Source: Oceanimonas doudoroffii (lineage in GTDB: Bacteria > Pseudomonadota > Gammaproteobacteria > Enterobacterales > Aeromonadaceae). Taken from it: a stretch of DNA of 64,000 nt. The stretch spans positions 62,001 through 126,000 of the forward strand of contig NZ_NBIM01000005.1 of the NCBI RefSeq assembly GCF_002242685.1, given 5' to 3'. Below, in pieces: positions 9,761 through 17,762 of this stretch. The position numbers and the translations under genes were made by a program. Positions within the stretch are counted from its first letter, which is position 1. Each line of letters starts with the position of its first letter. The notes under the pieces are model-generated. The model worked only from the letters and a program-made list of their open reading frames with translations, ran no database searches and was not told the DNA's origin.

Positions 9761-11026
9761 TTACTTGCCTTGAGCCGGCTCGGCCTCGTCCAGGGCGTCG
9801 CGGTTGCCTTCCATCTTCGCCACTATGGTGTTGACGGCGGTGTCGCCCACCACGTTGGAGGAAGTACAGAACATGTCGTTGATGCGATCCACCGCCATGA
9901 TAATGGCCATGGCTTCAACCGGCAGACCCATCTGGTGCAGCAGTACACCGGCCATGACCACGGCACCGCCGGGCACGCCGCCCACACCCACCGACATCAG
10001 CAGCACGGTAATGCCCACGGTCAGCAGATCGCCGGTAGGAATGGGAGTACCGGAGATATTGGCGGCAAAGAAGGCGGCCAGGGTGATGTAGATGGCCGAA
10101 CCGGACATGTTGATGGTGGCACCCAGGGGCACACCAAAGCCGGCAATGGCCCGGGACACACCCAGTTTCTCGGTCAGGGTGCGCATGGTCACCGGAATGG
10201 TGGCGTTGGAGCTGGCGGTAGACAGGGAGAACAGCAGCTGCTCACGGGTGGCCTTGCGGAATACGCCCGGCTTGATGCCGGTAGTCATCCACACGGCCAG
10301 CGGATACACCACCAGGATCCAGAACGCCAGCACCATCACCACCATGGCCACATAACCGGCCACCGACATCAGGGTAGCGGCTTCCAGGGTCGCGCCCAGG
10401 CTTATCATCAGCGCAAACACACCGTAGGGGGCCAGGGTCATTACCAGGCCAACCAGCTTCATCATCACCTCGTTGGCCATGCGGAAGGCACGGGCCGCCG
10501 GGGCGGCGGTGGCGCCCAGGCCCTGAATGGCCAGGCCGGTCAGAATCGCCATAAAGATGATCTGCAGCATGTCGCCGGAGGCAAAGGCCTGTACCGGGTT
10601 GCTGGGCACAATGTTCACCAGCATGGCACCCAGATCCGGGGTTTCGGTGGTGCTCAGCTCCACCGCACCGGTGGCGCCGTGGGGCAGGGTTGCACCCATG
10701 CCCGGCTGCAGGATCACACCCACCAGAATGGCCGCGGCAATCGACAGCATGGTGTTGATGATGTAAAGACCAAAGGTTCTTCCACCCAGGCGGCCGAAGC
10801 TGGCGATGTCGCGCAGCTCGCAGATACCGGTAACGATGGAGATGTATACCAGGGGCACTACCATCAGCTTAATCAGCGATACGAACATGCCGCCCAGGCC
10901 CTCGGCCAGGCCGACGACGCCGTCGTTAAGCAGGGACACATCCTTGAACAGGTACTGAATGGCACTGCCGATCAGCAAACCGATAAACAACCCGGTAAAA
11001 ATGCGGGCGGAAAGAGAGCCTTTCAT
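9761..11026 (-). CDS. Dicarboxylate/amino acid:cation symporter (DAACS)
   Basis: Secondary transporter of 421 aa with about eight helices plus re-entrant loops. The serine-rich loop SSNATIP is at 272-278, NMSGS at 306-310 and DRINDMFCTSSNVVGD at 380-395, the glutamate/dicarboxylate symporter motifs. Position 387, normally Arg in acidic-substrate members (DRxxDMxRT), is Cys here, which suggests a neutral substrate or other altered specificity; that is inference. A Shine-Dalgarno GAGGAT precedes the ATG. It is divergent from doeA, with a CRP-type site between them. Confidence 0.88.
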   Translation of the reverse strand: MKGSLSARIFTGLFIGLLIGSAIQYLFKDVSLLNDGVVGLAEGLGGMFVSLIKLMVVPLVYISIVTGICELRDIASFGRLGGRTFGLYIINTMLSIAAAILVGVILQPGMGATLPHGATGAVELSTTETPDLGAMLVNIVPSNPVQAFASGDMLQIIFMAILTGLAIQGLGATAAPAARAFRMANEVMMKLVGLVMTLAPYGVFALMISLGATLEAATLMSVAGYVAMVVMVLAFWILVVYPLAVWMTTGIKPGVFRKATREQLLFSLSTASSNATIPVTMRTLTEKLGVSRAIAGFGVPLGATINMSGSAIYITLAAFFAANISGTPIPTGDLLTVGITVLLMSVGVGGVPGGAVVMAGVLLHQMGLPVEAMAIIMAVDRINDMFCTSSNVVGDTAVNTIVAKMEGNRDALDEAEPAQGK

Positions 11027-11345
11027 TTTAACATCCTCAGAAAAAGCAAATAATGTATCTGTTGTTTGTTATTTTTGTAGATATGTTAACCAGTCACTCT
11101 GTAAGCGAGCGGATTTTACATTCAAAAAACAGGGCAGCAACCATAATGATCAACTGCATGGCACCGCGTGTGATCAGGATCACAAACAGCCATGATAAGA
11201 AAGGACTCGAATCGAGCGAAAGGTGCCGTTTGTAGCCACCTTGTGGCCCCGGGTTGACACCCTCTGCAAAGCTGGACTGTACTGGGGTGAGTCCCATCAT
11301 CACCGCCAAGGGCGCCGCCTTTCGGCCATCACAGGGGAGAACGCC
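11027..11345. promoter_or_regulatory. Divergent regulatory region, symporter / doeA
   Basis: 319 bp without a gene. On the minus strand TTGAAT (11125-11120), 16 bp, TACAGA (11103-11098) could drive the symporter. On the plus strand TTGACA (11254-11259), 18 bp, TGTACT (11278-11283) could drive doeA. The CRP-type palindrome lies about 85 bp upstream of the inferred symporter start, in the range of class I activation. Confidence 0.5.
11169..11184. promoter_or_regulatory. CRP (cAMP receptor protein) binding site
   Basis: TGTGATCAGGATCACA is a perfect TGTGA-N6-TCACA palindrome, including the preferred ATC/GAT inner bases. A match this good by chance in 319 bp is unlikely. It implies catabolite control of the symporter, of doeA-doeX, or of both. 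Confidence 0.85.
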
Positions 11346-12533
11346 ATGCATACACAGATCCCCGGCTTTTCACTGGAGGAATACCAGCAACGCCTGGCAA
11401 GGGTCAGGGCCGCCATGCTGACTCAGGATATACAAACCCTGATCGTGCACGACCCGGCCAATATCGCCTGGCTGACCGGTTATGATGGCTGGTCCTTTTA
11501 CACCCCTCAGGTAGCGGTGGTGACCATGGCCGGTGAGCCGTTATGGTTCGGGCGCCAGATGGATGCCAACGGTGCCCGCCGCACCGTTTGGCTGCAGGAA
11601 GAAAACATACACTGGTATCCGGATTACTACGTGATGAACCCGCCGATGAACGCCATGGAGTACCTGGCCAACCAGTTGCTCAAGCCCCGGGACTGGGCCT
11701 ATGGCCGCATCGGCCTGGAAATGGACAGCTGCTATTTTCCTCCCTCCTCCTGGCTGGCCTTGTGCGACAACCTGCCCGACGCCGAGCTGGTGGACGCCAG
11801 TGCCCTGGTCAACTGGTGCCGGGCGGTCAAGTCGGATACCGAGCTGCGCTACATGCGCATCGCCGCCCGTATTGTGGAGCGCATGCACGCCGCCGCCCTG
11901 GAAATGATAGAGCCGGGCCTGCCCAAGCATCTGCTGGTGGCGGAGATCTACCGGGTAGCCATGGAGGGTCACGATGGCCACTTTGGCGACTACCCTTCCA
12001 TGGTACCCATGCTGCCCTCGGGTCCGGACGCCTCGGCGCCCCACCTGACCTGGGACGAACGCCCCTTTTGCCGGGATCAGGGCACCTTTTTCGAGCTGGC
12101 CGGGTGCCATCGCCGCTATCACTGCATTTTGTCACGCACCATTTACCTGGGCCGGCCCACCGACAACTTTCTACGGGCCGAAGAGGCGCTCAATGCCGGC
12201 CTGGAAGCCGGTCTGGCGGCGGCACAACCAGGCAACCGCTGCGCCGACGTTGCCAATGCCCTCAACGCCGCCCTGGCCCGCCACGGCTTTGATCGGGAAG
12301 GTGCCCGCTGCGGCTATCCCATCGGCCTTGGCTACCCTCCCGACTGGGGCGAGCAGAGCATGAGCCTGCGCAATACCGACAACACCCTGCTGAAGCCGGG
12401 CATGACCTTTCATTTTATGCCCGGCCTGTGGCTGGAAGACTGGGGCATGGAAACCACCGAAAGCATAGTGATCACCGAGAATGGCGCCGAGCCCCTGTGC
12501 AACTACCCTCGTCGCCTGTTTGTGAAACATTGA
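11346..12533 (+). CDS. doeA: Ectoine hydrolase-like M24 family protein DoeA
   Basis: 395-aa creatinase/aminopeptidase-fold (pita-bread) protein. It resembles ectoine hydrolase DoeA/EutD, which opens the ectoine ring to acetylated diaminobutyrate. Family-like features are YDGWSFYTPQ near the N-terminus, the central GHFGDYPSMVPMLPSG, and FFELAGCHRRYHC, where E250 may equal the glutamate proposed to form the covalent ectoine adduct. ATG 11346 has GGGGAG 8 bp upstream. An AsnC-type regulator follows, as in doe loci. The deacetylase gene doeB is not beside it, so an Xaa-Pro peptidase-like role cannot be excluded. Confidence 0.75.
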   Translation: MHTQIPGFSLEEYQQRLARVRAAMLTQDIQTLIVHDPANIAWLTGYDGWSFYTPQVAVVTMAGEPLWFGRQMDANGARRTVWLQEENIHWYPDYYVMNPPMNAMEYLANQLLKPRDWAYGRIGLEMDSCYFPPSSWLALCDNLPDAELVDASALVNWCRAVKSDTELRYMRIAARIVERMHAAALEMIEPGLPKHLLVAEIYRVAMEGHDGHFGDYPSMVPMLPSGPDASAPHLTWDERPFCRDQGTFFELAGCHRRYHCILSRTIYLGRPTDNFLRAEEALNAGLEAGLAAAQPGNRCADVANALNAALARHGFDREGARCGYPIGLGYPPDWGEQSMSLRNTDNTLLKPGMTFHFMPGLWLEDWGMETTESIVITENGAEPLCNYPRRLFVKH

Positions 12534-12557
12534 ACACCCTGAAACCGGAAAGCGGAC

Positions 12558-13025
12558 ATGCAGCTGGATCGTTATGACCTTCACATACTGCAAATCCTGC
12601 AGCGCAGGGGGCGTATTACCAAGTCGGCCCTGGCCGAGGCCATCAACCTCTCGGTCAGTCCCTGCTGGGAGCGAGTAAAACGGCTGGAGCAGGCCGGTAT
12701 CATTCGCGGCTATGGCGCCGTGATCGACGCCGGCCTGCTGCACGGACGCACCTCGGTGCTGGTGGAGATAAGCCTGCACCGGCACAGCGCCGACGCCATG
12801 CGCCGCTTTGAGCAGGCCATGCAGGACTGCGACCGCGTTACCGACTGCTACGCCACCGGCGGCGGCGTGGATTATGTGCTGAAAATCATGTGTGACGACA
12901 TCGATCAGTACCAGCGCCTGATCGACCGCTGGCTTGAGCAGGATCTCGGCATTGAGCGCTACTACACCTACATAGTAACCAAAACCATCAAGCAGCAGCC
13001 GCTGATGCCGGCGGGGCAGAAATGA
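12558..13025 (+). CDS. doeX: Lrp/AsnC-family regulator DoeX-like
   Basis: 155-aa regulator with an N-terminal HTH (residues about 4-55, DLHILQILQRRGRITKSALAEAINLSVSPCWERVKRLEQAGII) and a C-terminal RAM ligand-binding domain (YATGGGVDYVLKI). It starts 24 bp after doeA and is probably co-transcribed with it. In Halomonas, DoeX lies in the doeAB operon and responds to ectoine breakdown products; assignment here rests on that context. A hairpin terminator follows. Confidence 0.82.
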   Translation: MQLDRYDLHILQILQRRGRITKSALAEAINLSVSPCWERVKRLEQAGIIRGYGAVIDAGLLHGRTSVLVEISLHRHSADAMRRFEQAMQDCDRVTDCYATGGGVDYVLKIMCDDIDQYQRLIDRWLEQDLGIERYYTYIVTKTIKQQPLMPAGQK

Positions 13026-13026
13026 A

Positions 13027-13050
13027 AAAAGGAGCCTGACGGCCCCTTTT
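13027..13050. terminator. Terminator after doeX
   Basis: Imperfect hairpin AAAAGG-a-GCC / GGC-c-CCTTTT with a TGAC loop and A/T flanks, between convergent doeX and the aminotransferase gene. Confidence 0.6.
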
Positions 13051-13066
13051 GGTGACTGTATTCGAA

Positions 13067-14245
13067 TTACAGGATCTGGCGGATCACCCGGCCAAAGCGG
13101 CCAATGCCTTCTTCAATGGTGGCGGCATCGGAGCCGGAGTAACTGAAGCGGGCGGTATTGAGAATATCCGGGCGCACGTAGAAGGGCTGACCGGGCACAA
13201 AGGCCACGTTTTCCTTAATGGACAGGTTGAACAAATCCATGGCGCTGATGTGCTCGGGCAGGCGCAGCCACAGGAACATACCGCCTTCCGGACGGGTAAA
13301 GTCCAGTCCCGGGCAGTGACGCAGCAGCGCCTGCTCCATGGCATTTTTCTGCTCGCCGTAGACACTGCGAATGCGATCGATATGGGCGTCCAGGCAGTTG
13401 TCCTGCAGATAGCGGTGCAGCACCTGCTGCACGAAACCGTTAGTATGCAGATCCGACGCCTGCTTGGCGATGGTGATCTTCTGGCGCAGCCAGCCGGGCA
13501 CCAGCATCCAGCCCAGACGGAAGGACGGCACTACCACCTTGGAGAAAGAGCCCAGCAGCACCACATTTTCCGGCGCCAGCTTGGCGATGGGCGGCAGGTG
13601 CTCGCCTTCAAAGCGCAACTCGCCATAGGGGTTGTCTTCCACCATCAGTACATTGTGACGCACCAGTCGCTCGGCCACGGCCTTGCGCTTTTCCAGGCTG
13701 TAGCTCAGACCCGACGGATTCTGAAAGTTGGTAACCCCATACATCAGCCGGGCGTGATTGGGCTCGGCCAGCAGGGCGTCGAGTTCATTCAGATCGGGAC
13801 CGTCATCATTCAGCGACACGCCCTGAAAATCGGGTTGGTACACCGACAGTGCCTGAATGGCGCCCAGGTAGCCCGGCTCCTCGATGATAAGTTTGGAGCC
13901 CTCGTCTACCAGCACCTTGCCGATAAGATCCAGCGCCTGCTGGGAGCCGTTGGTGATCAGAATGTTGTTGGGATCCACCTCCATGCCGTGCTGGGCGCGG
14001 TAACGGGCGGCAATATAGTCGCGCAGCGGCCCGAAGCCCTCGGTGGCGGCGTATTGCAGCGCGCCGTTGCCCTTGTCGCGCAACACGCTGGCGGTGGCGG
14101 CTTCCAGCTCTTCGTTAGGGAAAAAAGCCGGATTGGGCAGGCCGCCGGCAAAGGAGATCACTTCCGGGTTGACGGCGACTTTGAGTATTTCTCGAATAAA
14201 GGAAGGCTCTACCTTGGCAAAGCGCTTGGCAAAAAACGGCTGCAT
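13067..14245 (-). CDS. PLP-dependent aminotransferase (LysN-like, fold type I)
   Basis: 392-aa class I/II aminotransferase of the 2-aminoadipate aminotransferase type. GSFSKVVVPSFRLGW places the PLP lysine at K236; D204 in EDNPYGEL and the NFQNPSG segment (173-179) are the usual cofactor contacts. Such enzymes act on 2-aminoadipate, branched-chain or aromatic amino acids, so the substrate is open. It ends convergent with doeX, and I see no proof that it belongs to ectoine catabolism, although a diaminobutyrate transaminase step would be needed there (DoeD is a different, class III enzyme). Confidence 0.85.
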   Translation of the reverse strand: MQPFFAKRFAKVEPSFIREILKVAVNPEVISFAGGLPNPAFFPNEELEAATASVLRDKGNGALQYAATEGFGPLRDYIAARYRAQHGMEVDPNNILITNGSQQALDLIGKVLVDEGSKLIIEEPGYLGAIQALSVYQPDFQGVSLNDDGPDLNELDALLAEPNHARLMYGVTNFQNPSGLSYSLEKRKAVAERLVRHNVLMVEDNPYGELRFEGEHLPPIAKLAPENVVLLGSFSKVVVPSFRLGWMLVPGWLRQKITIAKQASDLHTNGFVQQVLHRYLQDNCLDAHIDRIRSVYGEQKNAMEQALLRHCPGLDFTRPEGGMFLWLRLPEHISAMDLFNLSIKENVAFVPGQPFYVRPDILNTARFSYSGSDAATIEEGIGRFGRVIRQIL

Positions 14246-14377
14246 AGGGGTCTCTCTGAATTACTACGCGTGGCGGGCGCCAACAAAACCTTTCTTTTGT
14301 ATCAGAAAACATCACAATAACAAACCATAAACAACACATGGTTTGCGCCGGGGCCGGCCTTGTGGTCGAATGCGCCC

Positions 14378-15457
14378 ATGCCAAACGACCTTATCACTTC
14401 AGTGAACAGCCATTCCTTTTCCCGGCGCATTCTGGCCTGGTACGACCGCCACGGCCGCAAGACCCTGCCCTGGCAGCAAAACAAGACCCCCTACCGTGTG
14501 TGGGTGTCGGAAATCATGCTGCAGCAAACCCAGGTCACCACCGTCATCCCTTACTACCAGCGTTTTATGGAACGCTTTCCCGATGTGGTCAGCCTGGCCG
14601 ATGCCGAACAGGACGAGGTGCTGCATCTCTGGACCGGCCTGGGTTACTACGCCCGGGCCCGCAACCTGCACAAGGCCGCCCAAGTCATTCGCGATCACTA
14701 TGACGGGTGTTTTCCCGAGCGCTTTGAGGAGGTGCTGGGGCTGCCCGGTATCGGCCGCTCCACCGCCGGCGCCGTGTTGTCGCTGTCTTTAGGGCAGCAT
14801 CACGGCATTCTCGATGGCAACGTCAAGCGGGTGCTCACCCGCTGGCTGGGCCAACGGGGCTGGCCGGGAAAAAAAGAGGTGGAGAATGCGCTCTGGGACA
14901 AGGTGGGCGAGCTGACCCCCGGCGAGGGTGTCAGCCAGTACAACCAGGCCATGATGGACATGGGCGCCACCATCTGCACTCGCAGCAAGCCCGCCTGCGA
15001 GCGCTGCCCGGTCAGCGACGACTGCCAGGCGAACCAGCTTGGCACCCCCACCGCCTTTCCCGAATCCAAACCGAAAAAAACCGTGCAGCCGGAAAAACGG
15101 GCCTGTTTTGTGCTGCTGCAAAACGGAGAGCAACTGCTACTGGTGCAACGCCCCCCCCAGGGCCTGTGGGGCGGCCTCTACTGTTTTCCGGAGTTTGCCG
15201 ACGAAGACGAGATGCGCCGCTGGCTCAAACGCTTTCCCGAAGCCGGCGAGCCCGAACCCCTGCCCGGCTTTCGCCACACCTTCAGCCACTTTCACCTGGA
15301 CATTGCTCCCTGGCGGGTACAATTGCCACAGATTCCCGCCGAGGTCATGGCGGGGGATGAGCGTCTTTGGTATAACTTGCGTCAACCGGCATCGGTAGGC
15401 CTGGCAGCCGCCACCAAAAAGCTGCTCGCCTACCCGCAACTGCACAAGAGGACATGA
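14378..15457 (+). CDS. mutY: Adenine DNA glycosylase MutY
   Basis: Removes adenine mispaired with 8-oxoguanine. Catalytic E45 (SEIMLQQT) and D146 (ILDGNVKRV) are present, with the helix-hairpin-helix [11 protein letters not shown] at about 122-132. The [4Fe-4S] ligands are C200-x6-C207-x2-C210-x5-C216. The C-terminal NUDIX-like 8-oxoG recognition domain begins near residue 240. The ATG at 14378 gives 359 aa; a TTG 18 bp upstream is less likely. Its stop overlaps the yggX start. Confidence 0.97.
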   Translation: MPNDLITSVNSHSFSRRILAWYDRHGRKTLPWQQNKTPYRVWVSEIMLQQTQVTTVIPYYQRFMERFPDVVSLADAEQDEVLHLWTGLGYYARARNLHKAAQVIRDHYDGCFPERFEEVLGLPGIGRSTAGAVLSLSLGQHHGILDGNVKRVLTRWLGQRGWPGKKEVENALWDKVGELTPGEGVSQYNQAMMDMGATICTRSKPACERCPVSDDCQANQLGTPTAFPESKPKKTVQPEKRACFVLLQNGEQLLLVQRPPQGLWGGLYCFPEFADEDEMRRWLKRFPEAGEPEPLPGFRHTFSHFHLDIAPWRVQLPQIPAEVMAGDERLWYNLRQPASVGLAAATKKLLAYPQLHKRT

Positions 15458-15732
15458 TGAGCCGAACCATTTTTTGCCAGCGTTTAAACAAGGAAGCCGA
15501 AGGCCTGGACTTTCAGATGTATCCGGGCGAACTCGGCAAGCGCATTTACGACAATATTTCCAAGGAAGCCTGGTCCGAGTGGCAGAAGAAGCAGACCATG
15601 CTGATCAATGAGAAAAAGCTGAACATGATGAACGCCGATCATCGTAAGCTGCTCGAGCAGGAAATGATCGCCTACCTGTTTGAAGGCGCCAACGTCGATA
15701 TTGAAGGCTACACTCCCCCTTCCGGCAACTAA
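15457..15732 (+). CDS. yggX: Fe(2+)-trafficking / oxidative-damage protection protein YggX
   Basis: Small cytoplasmic protein (91 aa) that limits oxidative damage to Fe-S clusters. It starts with [10 protein letters not shown], with the conserved Cys7, and continues through [23 protein letters not shown] and QEMIAYLFE. There are two adjacent ATG codons; the second fits the family. It overlaps the mutY stop by 1 bp, the conserved mutY-yggX coupling. Confidence 0.96.
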   Translation: MSRTIFCQRLNKEAEGLDFQMYPGELGKRIYDNISKEAWSEWQKKQTMLINEKKLNMMNADHRKLLEQEMIAYLFEGANVDIEGYTPPSGN

Positions 15733-15786
15733 TTCACCGCTTTGCTCAAGCCTTGAGCGAACACGCTGAAGGCCAGGAAAAAGCGG

Positions 15787-15815
15787 TTGACTTGCCTGGG
15801 GCGATCGATTTAAAT
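15787..15815 (+). promoter_or_regulatory. Promoter of the tRNA-Phe cluster
   Basis: TTGACT, 17 bp, TTAAAT, followed by a GC-rich discriminator (GACGCCCC) 12 bp before the first tRNA. A GC-rich discriminator is typical of stable-RNA promoters under stringent control. Confidence 0.65.
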
Positions 15816-15826
15816 GACGCCCCGTT

Positions 15827-15902
15827 GCCCAGATAGCTCAGTCGGTAGAGCAGGGGATTGAAAATCCCCGTGTCGGTGGTTCGATTCCGCCTCTGGGCAC
15901 CA
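15827..15902 (+). tRNA. tRNA-Phe(GAA), copy 1
   Basis: 76-nt cloverleaf with a GCCCAGA/TCTGGGC acceptor stem, D-arm GCTCAGTCGGTAGAGC, anticodon loop TTGAAAA (GAA), T-loop TTCGATT and encoded CCA. Confidence 0.97.
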
Positions 15903-15934
15903 TTTTCGGTGCCTTTTCAAAGCAAAAGCCCAAC

Positions 15935-16010
15935 GCCCAGATAGCTCAGTCGGTAGAGCAGGGGATTGAAAATCCCCGTGTCGGTGGTTCGATTCCGCCT
16001 CTGGGCACCA
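15935..16010 (+). tRNA. tRNA-Phe(GAA), copy 2
   Basis: Identical to copy 1. The 32-nt spacer before it differs by one inserted T from the spacer after it, so tRNA plus spacer is a tandem repeat unit of 108-109 bp. Confidence 0.97.
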
Positions 16011-16043
16011 TTTTTCGGTGCCTTTTCAAAGCAAAAGCCCAAC

Positions 16044-16119
16044 GCCCAGATAGCTCAGTCGGTAGAGCAGGGGATTGAAAATCCCCGTGTCGGTGGTTCG
16101 ATTCCGCCTCTGGGCACCA
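16044..16119 (+). tRNA. tRNA-Phe(GAA), copy 3
   Basis: Identical to copies 1 and 2. It is followed within 6 bp by a rho-independent terminator that closes the tRNA operon. Confidence 0.97.
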
Positions 16120-16124
16120 TCTTG

Positions 16125-16151
16125 AAAGCCTCGCATAAGCGGGGCTTTTTT
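16125..16151 (+). terminator. Terminator of the tRNA-Phe operon
   Basis: AAGCCTCGC-ATAA-GCGGGGCTT hairpin with one G-T pair, followed by T6. Confidence 0.88.
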
Positions 16152-16251
16152 GTATTCGCCCCACCCTGCCCTGTTCACGAAAAGCCGGCAACACATAGTA
16201 TTCCCCCGCTCGATTTCCTAGGATTAAGAGAAACAGGCAAGGGATGCTGCC

Positions 16252-17229
16252 ATGAAACATATAATTCTGCCGCTACTGTTGCTGGCACTGGGACCCGCCC
16301 ACGCCAACCACGAACATGACGACTCCGACCTGCCCCACTGGGCGGTGGACAAAATCACCCCCATGCACGACAACGTTACCCGCTGGCTCGACAACAGCAC
16401 ACGCAATATCGACAACTTCTTCGGCACCGACGACAGCCTCACCATAGAAAACGGCTCTTACCTGCGTTTCAGCCAAGAGCTGTTCTGGCATGAACGGGAC
16501 AGGTTCAGCTCGGACACCACCCTGCGCCTGAAGCTTGATCTGCCCACCACCGAAGAGCGGTTGCGCATACTGATAGAAAGCGATCCGGAAGAGAGCCAGG
16601 GTACCCTGGCCGAACAGGGCGCCAACACCGCCCGGGACGATCGCTTCAGAACCGAGGACTTTCTGATCGGCCTGCGCCGCCTGGGCGATCGGGACAAGCG
16701 GACAGACTGGCGCCTGGATGCGGGCGCCGGTATCAAAGTAAAGCTGCCCCTGGATCCTTATGTGCGTTTTACCGGTGAGCGGCTGTGGCAACTGGGCGAC
16801 AGCCCCTGGCAACTCGAGTCCTGGAACCGGGCCTCATGGTTCAATGAAGAAGGTTACTCGGTACGCAGCCGCTGGGATCTGGGCCGCCCCCTCAGCGACA
16901 CTTACCACCTGCGCTTCATCACCAATGTGCAGTGGCAGGAAGAGGTCGACACCCTGGAATACTCCGAAGGCATTGAACTCGATCAGCTGCTCGGCAGCCG
17001 CAGCATCATCCGTTACGCCGCCGTCGCCGTCGGCCGCAGCGCGTCCGATCCGCATCTGCACGATTACTACCTGCTCAGCCAGTACCGCCGCAACCTGCAC
17101 CGGGAAATACTGTTCGTGGATGTAATCCCCGAAGTGCACTTTCCCCGAGAGCAGAATTACGATGCCGAGTTCGGCATCACCCTGCGCCTGGAGCTGCTGT
17201 TCCGGGGGGATTTGTCCTGGGGCCGCTGA
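16252..17229 (+). CDS. Exported, probably outer-membrane protein of unknown function
   Basis: 325 aa with a clear signal peptide (residues 1-19, hydrophobic LPLLLLALGPAHA). The rest is rich in alternating polar and aromatic residues with short charged turns. It has no cysteine and ends in a run of beta-like segments (IPEVHFPREQNYDAEFGITLRLELLFRGDL). This resembles an outer-membrane beta-barrel of a conserved hypothetical family, but I cannot name it. The extreme C-terminus is not the usual terminal Phe. It stands alone after the tRNA cluster. Confidence 0.72.
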   Translation: MKHIILPLLLLALGPAHANHEHDDSDLPHWAVDKITPMHDNVTRWLDNSTRNIDNFFGTDDSLTIENGSYLRFSQELFWHERDRFSSDTTLRLKLDLPTTEERLRILIESDPEESQGTLAEQGANTARDDRFRTEDFLIGLRRLGDRDKRTDWRLDAGAGIKVKLPLDPYVRFTGERLWQLGDSPWQLESWNRASWFNEEGYSVRSRWDLGRPLSDTYHLRFITNVQWQEEVDTLEYSEGIELDQLLGSRSIIRYAAVAVGRSASDPHLHDYYLLSQYRRNLHREILFVDVIPEVHFPREQNYDAEFGITLRLELLFRGDLSWGR

Positions 17230-17321
17230 CGTTTCAGCCGCACCACAGCAAGCCTTCCCCTTTCCGCTTCGGCGTCAGGATGAAACTTTGATGAACCCAC
17301 TCCCGGTCACAAAAATACCTG

Positions 17322-17350
17322 TTGACCCCCATCAGGTAACCGGTTAGAGT
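17322..17350 (+). promoter_or_regulatory. Candidate promoter of the cold-shock gene
   Basis: TTGACC, 17 bp, TAGAGT. Transcription would begin about 130 nt before the csp start codon, giving the long 5' untranslated region typical of cold-inducible csp mRNAs. Confidence 0.55.
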
Positions 17351-17485
17351 GATTTCGGCTCTGAAAATACCGCTGAATTTATGTTCATTACGAAGTTCCT
17401 AGTAGTACCTCGTCCTGTATTTCATAAGTCAAGGCTGTATTTTTGAAGTCGATTTCTCAAGCAAGATTGTTTACAGGATTTAGGT

Positions 17486-17695
17486 ATGTCTAACACTGTT
17501 AAAGGTAAAGTAAAGTTCTTCAATGAAGCCAAAGGTTTCGGTTTCATCGAGCAAGAGCAAGGCCCTGACGTATTCGTACACTTCAGCGCCATCCAGACTC
17601 CGGGCTTCAAGACCCTGGCTGAAGGTCAGTCCGTTGAGTTCACCGTAGCCCAAGGCCAGAAAGGTCCTCAGGCTGAGAACGTAGTTCCTCTGTAA
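17486..17695 (+). CDS. Cold-shock protein (CspA family)
   Basis: 69-aa single cold-shock domain that binds single-stranded RNA and DNA. RNP1 (KGFGFIEQ, residues about 16-23) and RNP2 (VFVHFSAI, about 29-36) are intact. A 256-bp gene-free leader precedes it, probably carrying a structured 5' UTR as in cspA. Which paralogue it is cannot be decided. A strong terminator follows. Confidence 0.95.
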   Translation: MSNTVKGKVKFFNEAKGFGFIEQEQGPDVFVHFSAIQTPGFKTLAEGQSVEFTVAQGQKGPQAENVVPL

Positions 17696-17717
17696 GAGTC
17701 TGCGTCAAAAAAATTCC

Positions 17718-17746
17718 AAAGCCGCGCCCAAGGGCGCGGCTTTTTT
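17718..17746. terminator. Terminator after csp
   Basis: AAAGCCGCGCCC-AA-GGGCGCGGCTTTTTT hairpin between the convergent csp and MFS genes. The T-tract serves csp and the A-run serves the opposite strand. Confidence 0.9.
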
Positions 17747-17762
17747 ATGTGCGCATTTTTTC

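Noticed and set aside
15946..16260. 104-codon minus-strand frame across the tRNA-Phe genes
   Set aside because: Entirely made of reversed tRNA sequence, a known artefact of tRNA arrays.
17230..17485. Small gene in the csp leader
   Set aside because: Stops in all frames at short range; the stretch fits a promoter and structured 5' UTR.
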